DNA of 64,000 bases, from NCBI RefSeq assembly GCF_032854445.1, contig NC_088295.1, forward strand, positions 78,894,028 to 78,958,027, given 5' to 3'. Source of the DNA: Liolophura sinensis. Lineage: Eukaryota > Mollusca > Polyplacophora > Chitonida > Chitonidae. Under the pieces are notes generated by a model, which saw only the letters and a list, made by a program, of their open reading frames with translations, was not told the origin of the DNA and ran no database searches. The position numbers and the translations under genes were made by a program. Positions 58,836 to 64,000 of this stretch are shown here, piece by piece; position 1 is the first letter of the stretch; each line of letters opens with the position of its first letter.

Positions 58836-61261
58836 AGTAATGCACCAGTCGTGTAACGTAATATTTCAGCATTTTATTATGCCATCATCAGGAGTAATAT
58901 GAAATGGGCAGCCTGCACTTCCTAGCCCTATATATATATGGTTAGGAAGTGTAGGCTTAACATATATAAATAGACATTTATCAGTAAAATCATAACGTAC
59001 TTGTAGTGCACAGTGTACAGAAGATCATAAAAGCAAGAACAACATAACATCAATGGCCTAGACTGGGTATGAAACCCCATCATGACCGATACATGTAGGA
59101 ACAAAACAAAATAAGACCAGTTAACATGACGAAGATTATAAAATATATGTCACATGATATGGCATATGCATATGGGTTTAGCAACAGAACAACTACAGGG
59201 ATTAAGTAAGAAATTTGAACAAACAGGGAAAAGGGGATAGGGGTGTTCTTTGAAAAACACAAGTTCTTTACGTGCTTTTAACCCTTGGTTCAGCTTACAT
59301 CTACAAATACAAAGGGTCTCCTTAAACAAAATGTCGGACCAGGGGTAGGAATGATCTGTAATAGTTGTGCTGCATGGAATAATATCAGAAAGGCTCGGTG
59401 GATTAGTATTGTTAAGGCTATCTGGTAGACTGGTGAGATACTGAAATTCATTACAATGGAAACATGATTGCATATTTCACTCTATCTAGAAACATTTCTG
59501 TGTTCCTTTGTTTTCAAATGCGAGACCTAAATTGGTTACTCAAGCTTTGAGGATATGTCTTGATATGACTTGTATCATGTGCATAAGGCCACTCTTAATA
59601 CCGGCTTGGTTGAAAACTTACTTGGCATTTTTCTCAGCAATGTCGACGCTGGCGGAAATTGAGAAATTGAGAACTGAGGCGTTTTTCTTTGCAGCGGCTT
59701 GAACTAACGGGGTAATTTGGTAGGACTTGCTGATGGCACCAGGACTCAGAGCGATTACACAGCCGACTTGATCCATTGCGTGCTAATCAGCGGACGTGTA
59801 TACTGGACGGGCAGCTAGACATAAATACCGAAGATCTATTGTAGCCAATAAGCCTTATTATTTTACAAAACAAAACTCCCCATTCTCGACACTCTGAAAA
59901 ACTCTACATGGCGCAATTCAACGACAGCAAATTAGATCCGAGTGAAGGGATCAGTAATACTTTTGAGGAACACCTTTAGGCTGATCCCCGTGAAAGGGCT
60001 TTTCCCTGAAGGTTACAGACACATTTGGGGAATCCGGACAAAGACACTTCCTGTGCGATGCATACCACAAAAAAGACACACAGTGAATGTTTTGTGTAAA
60101 ATTTCCATCATGGTTTTGTATTTCTGAAATCATGTCGCAAACACTTTAAACGCACCTAATGCTCTTGGAACAGACAACTATATGTGGCCATTAACTACAA
60201 AAGATTTCAGATATTTCCTTTGTTGATAGACTTAATGAGTGAAAACCCTTTCAAATAAGAGAGATATATTTGTTCAGTTCACTAATGACATTTTACATAT
60301 AATCTGAAACAGAAATAGGCACAGTACTTTTAACACACTTGAATGGCGGTAATTCGTTCTCTTCTTACATTTTCGTCTTTTTGTATCACTTATCGCCCAG
60401 ACAAAGAAAAGAGATGAAACAGATTACATGATCAGTCCAATGGGCAGGGTATATATGGGGATATGGGTATGCGTCCTCGCGGTCTTCCCCGAAAAGCCTC
60501 CCAACAGCACGGTTCACGGTTTGTTACAGTAATAGAAATCAATTTGTGCACAAGAAAGAAACTACCTCTTTTATATTGTGCATATGTTGTCCTATAATAT
60601 AGTATGGTCATCATTATTTGTCTAGTGGTCTAGACACTGCCATTGTGGACCTTAATACCGTAGTCACTGACGCGGACTCTCTTATTGGGAACTGTTTGAA
60701 CTGATGTTGCTAGCTTGTTAATAATCGTCATTTGCCATGTATGCAGAGATAAAGTTTATTGGGAAGTCACTAAGCCGATATTGCTTTTTCATACATTCTC
60801 TAATTAAGAATCCGACAAAATGGAAGAAATACAAAAAAAAAGATTTCCGGGATTACCGAAACTACCATACATTTTTTTTATAGTACACTGATCTAAATAA
60901 GTAGGAAGTTTTACATCTACTTTGTAAAGTGCAGTATTCTATTTGTTTTTTTCTAAATTCAGAACAAGGTACGTATATGGTGCTTTTCAAACTAAATTCA
61001 GAGGATGAAGGCAATTCCTCTTCATGGGTTATCAAAAGTATGTGTTCAGCTGGTGTTGAATTAAATGTTTGGGCCGCAAGTGTCCTAAATATTAGTTTAT
61101 ATTTTAATATTAAACTATAAGAACAGCCCGACCGAGTGAAACACGGTCCAAAAGACTTTCACAGATCAGGTCTTGCTGACAATTATACTAATGTTTAGGA
61201 ACCAACATTAAAAGGTACAGTAATGTCAGTTGTAAATTGGGTTATCAACGAAGCTGAACAA
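58836..61261. other. Non-coding stretch between the two duplication copies
   Basis: The inverted repeat at 58910–58957 is listed separately. A minus-strand frame at 59150–59473 (107 residues, Ser/Pro/Cys-rich) is open but I cannot assign it; a retroelement remnant is possible. Nothing else is supported. Confidence 0.4.
58910..58957. repeat. Inverted repeat, 15-bp arms
   Basis: 'agcctgcacttccta' and 'taggaagtgtaggct' pair with one mismatch around an 18-base A/T loop (tatatata). Confidence 0.75.
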
Positions 61262-61376
61262 AAAATATTTATTTGAATGGTGTTTTACGCCGTACTTAAC
61301 AATATTTCACTACTAAGGCGGCGGCCAGAATTATGGTCGGAGGAAACTGGGCAGAGCCCGGGGAAATCCATGACCA
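61262..61376 (-). mobile_element. SINE family A, 3' half, reverse orientation
   Basis: 'atttgaatggtgttttacgc', 'cgtacttaacaatatttcac', 'ggcggccagaattatggtcg' and 'actgggcagagcccggggaa' are the reverse complement of the family A 3' half. Confidence 0.7.
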
Positions 61377-61599
61377 TCGGGATGGACTGGAATTGCAACA
61401 CTTTGTTAAATTTGCCACAGATGGCATATGCGATTGTGTTAATTATACTTTGTGAATGGTCTGTGATAGCTGGAACCATATATTTGGTTAAAAGTACTTT
61501 TTAGCCAGTTGCACGAAATAACTCACAGTGCAACATTGCAAGTTAGGAAAAGACGCAAAAGGGCAGAACCCGCTGCCAGAATCCGTCATCTCGGATCTT

Positions 61600-63740
61600 G
61601 CGTCAAGACTGATTTTCTCTGCGTGATTACGGAACCATGAGGTGGGCTTCGATGGTAATCCGTAACTTATAGATCATTGAGAACAAAATGAAGTTTCATG
61701 TATCTTCATACGTCGGCACAGAAAGTGCAGTTTGAGTTTTGTACTTCTTTCTGCTGTCAGCCGATACGGGTTCCGTTTTCATCGAGATCTAATTAGAATA
61801 TAAACACCGTTTTACTTTCCTTGGTTTTAAGGAAATACTTGTAAGGTCTTTAAGTTCAACAATTTTTACACTGATTTCTGAGCAAAGTTATTTCTGAACG
61901 GCGTCCTAAAATTCAGTAGACTTGAGGCACCACTTTTCCACACAAAAACATAGAAACTGGCAGCCCAAAGCAAAAGATGTTTTTGGGTTGTTAGTATGTC
62001 GAAACAGCTTACATAACGGTCCATTATCATGTGTAAATGGAGGCCTTCTTATCTGTTAGCCGCAATACTGGGGACAAGACACAAGTTGTCAAAGCACGGC
62101 TTATGTCATTTTGTCTTATATATCACTTATTAAAATTGTCAGTGACCGATGTTCAGGGAAAAGTCATGGGTTGTTAAGTAAATCCGTGCTATCGATGGCG
62201 GTTGTTCTATTGTCTCTTCTTTATGCTCCGGATTTACTGAAGGTCGTTTTTAAATGTCTATGCTGCTTTCCCCCAGGTATTAACAGCAATGTTTTAAATG
62301 ATACAGTTTAACTGAGACATAATTATCGACTTGAGCGATATCTTCCGGAGTTATAGGTATGTAGACAAGTGAGATGTCGACTGTCTTCTGATAAGCAAAT
62401 TCTTGCACAAGGTTTTTGAGAATCGTAAATATACGTTTTACGAACTTTTCGTTGAAGAAATGGAATAGTGCACTGACTAAGTTAAATAGTGTTGAACGGC
62501 TCAATCATAATTGTCGACTTAACAGATTACATCCGTTATGACAAACTGAATCCACAGATTTAAGACCACAATATATTGTGGTGATATTTCTTCACCAGTG
62601 AACCACTTCTGATTAAAATCTCTGAAACGCGTTATTTCCTTTACAGTGGATTCGCCATCCAAATCAACTTATGTAGGTATGTGTGATTGTAGGAGACTGT
62701 ACAGAATCCCATTGAAACGATCGCCCTCGTTAAGCCGTGACAAATCCCCGGGCCTAAATCCACAGTCCTGCCCTCGAGATCTGGATTTAAACAAGCGACT
62801 TCACCGGTTAAACGCCAAAGAACTTCCAGATACGGTCCCTACGGCCCTACTCATTAACAAGAAAAATGGGATTTTTTGTATTTGTTCGTTGCCAATTAAA
62901 CCTGTAAAAAATATTCCTTGATCTAGAACTTTCCTGATTCTGACACGAGGAAGACTGACAAACTTGTATTAGTAGATATAGATATTTACAAGCATGTGAT
63001 GAGATCACTATATGTCCAGCATCCAGGGCCAGATGAAGATACCTATAGACGTGGAGGTAGCGTTATGTTTTGGTAAACGTATTGGTGAGATTTTCGGTAC
63101 GTTTGATATCCAAACTTGGACATGTTTTTAAACAGGACATTCTATATCTTCCATTCTGCGCTAGATAAAGAGAGTTGACAACTGGTTTACGGATTTTTGA
63201 CGTACAGATTCTTATACCTGATCTGGTCTCGTTGTATATGGGAACATGTTTTGAGAATGGCGTTAAACACCAGCCATATAATTAAATACACATGCATGTA
63301 TTATTCTTAATATTACATAAGAAATAGAGACAAGAGAGTCTCGTGGTGATGTTCAAAGCACTCCGGATGTAGAAGTCACGAACGATTACATTTTGAAATG
63401 TCATAGGCTCTTTTGATTTCATTTTATAGTCAATCGATATGAAAGAAATGTTCTTTATATATAAAACTACGAATTTAAACATAAATGTTTAAATCCATTT
63501 GATATTTAGCATTACATTAAAAAGGCGAAGTTCATCTAAAAATTTACTACAGAATAATTACTATGAAATAAACACCACTGTGATGTTTAGTTCAGAATGA
63601 ATTCTCCACAGCTAGGGGGTAATGCCACAGTTCATTGAAATAACCACGCACTGGTGTGTGTTGGAGATATTTAAAATCAATAATACGTTATAACGAGCCG
63701 AAAAATCTAATTCAGCATATCCTTATTAAAATTGAATGTG
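61600..63740 (+). repeat. Segmental duplication, copy 2 (without the mariner)
   Basis: See copy 1 (54750–58835) for paired landmarks. It lacks the mariner and the family D SINE. It has its own insertion near 63190–63400, including a SINE-tail-like 'gagaatggcgttaaacacca'. Confidence 0.75.
63240..63295 (+). repeat. SINE 3'-tail-like fragment
   Basis: 'ttttgagaatggcgttaaac' 'accagccatataattaaata' resembles the shared SINE end. It is short and found only in duplication copy 2. Confidence 0.35.
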
Positions 63741-64000
63741 GGTTATAGGGTTTTATGTAACGATTCCTGTGGATATTACATAATTGTCTCACACAGACAT
63801 ATTTATGTAGGAGGGGTCATGACATTTGCCGATGGTTCGGGCTAATTGGTCTCCCAGAAGCACTGAGCGTTTCGGATCTCAAATTATTATTGCAGGAGGG
63901 ATCACTGACGCAGATGGCCTTTTCAAGTGTACAATCACCTCGTGCTCAAGGAAACTTGAACAAGTGGTAATCAGAGGCCTTAAAACAACGACCTGTCTTC

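Noticed and set aside
59150-59473. 107-residue minus-strand frame as a retroelement protein
   Set aside because: The composition hints at a repeat remnant, but no catalytic motif is visible, so no call was made.

Overview
This window is animal genomic DNA with introns, GT–AG splice sites, tRNA-derived SINEs, microsatellites and a decayed Tc1/mariner element. Its RF-amide peptide gene (luqin type, mature core WRPQGRF) and its SINE families point to a lophotrochozoan, most likely a mollusc. I cannot name the species. Most of the 64 kb is non-coding. I can support two protein-coding genes. Most other open frames are shadows, tandem-repeat artefacts or SINE-derived.

1–12,106 (+): the 3' part of a very divergent polycystin-1 (PKD1) family gene. 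Six exons join with matching phases into one 2,775-residue open frame. In order they encode the end of a PLAT domain, TM2 and TM3, a cytoplasmic loop of about 2,550 residues (nearly all from one 7.5-kb exon), TM4 and TM5 with the family motif QPLKV, and then a stop. The loop is roughly ten times longer than in family members I know. It carries about nine copies of a short helical motif and an internal duplication. The channel half (TM6–TM11) is not seen. This is the strongest candidate for something undescribed.

12,107–17,355: mostly empty, with three weak exon-like segments at 15.6–16.2 kb.

17,356–21,688 (−), with a possible 5'UTR exon near 22.5–22.7 kb: a luqin neuropeptide precursor gene. 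Two coding exons are separated by a 4.06-kb intron. They encode an 89-residue prepropeptide made of a signal peptide, LPQWRPQGRF-Gly-Lys-Arg, and a C-terminal peptide with two cysteines.

28.5–34.85 kb: a large 51/47-bp satellite. It has about 100 homogeneous units, higher-order repeats of about 1,010 and 402 bp, and a decayed right shoulder. Copies of one dispersed repeat family lie on both sides. All three forward frames are largely open, so the long frames here are not evidence of a gene.

35–54 kb: SINEs of several families, a possible ATCGAT-rich inverted-repeat element (39.6–40.1 kb), a 36-bp array (40.4–40.8 kb), a 33-bp array (47.3–48.3 kb) and a dispersed repeat present twice (41.75 and 48.52 kb).

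54.75–63.74 kb: two diverged, collinear direct copies of one segment. The first copy contains a Tc1/mariner element with a broken transposase. The length difference between the copies equals the element length set by its ends (1,556 bp).
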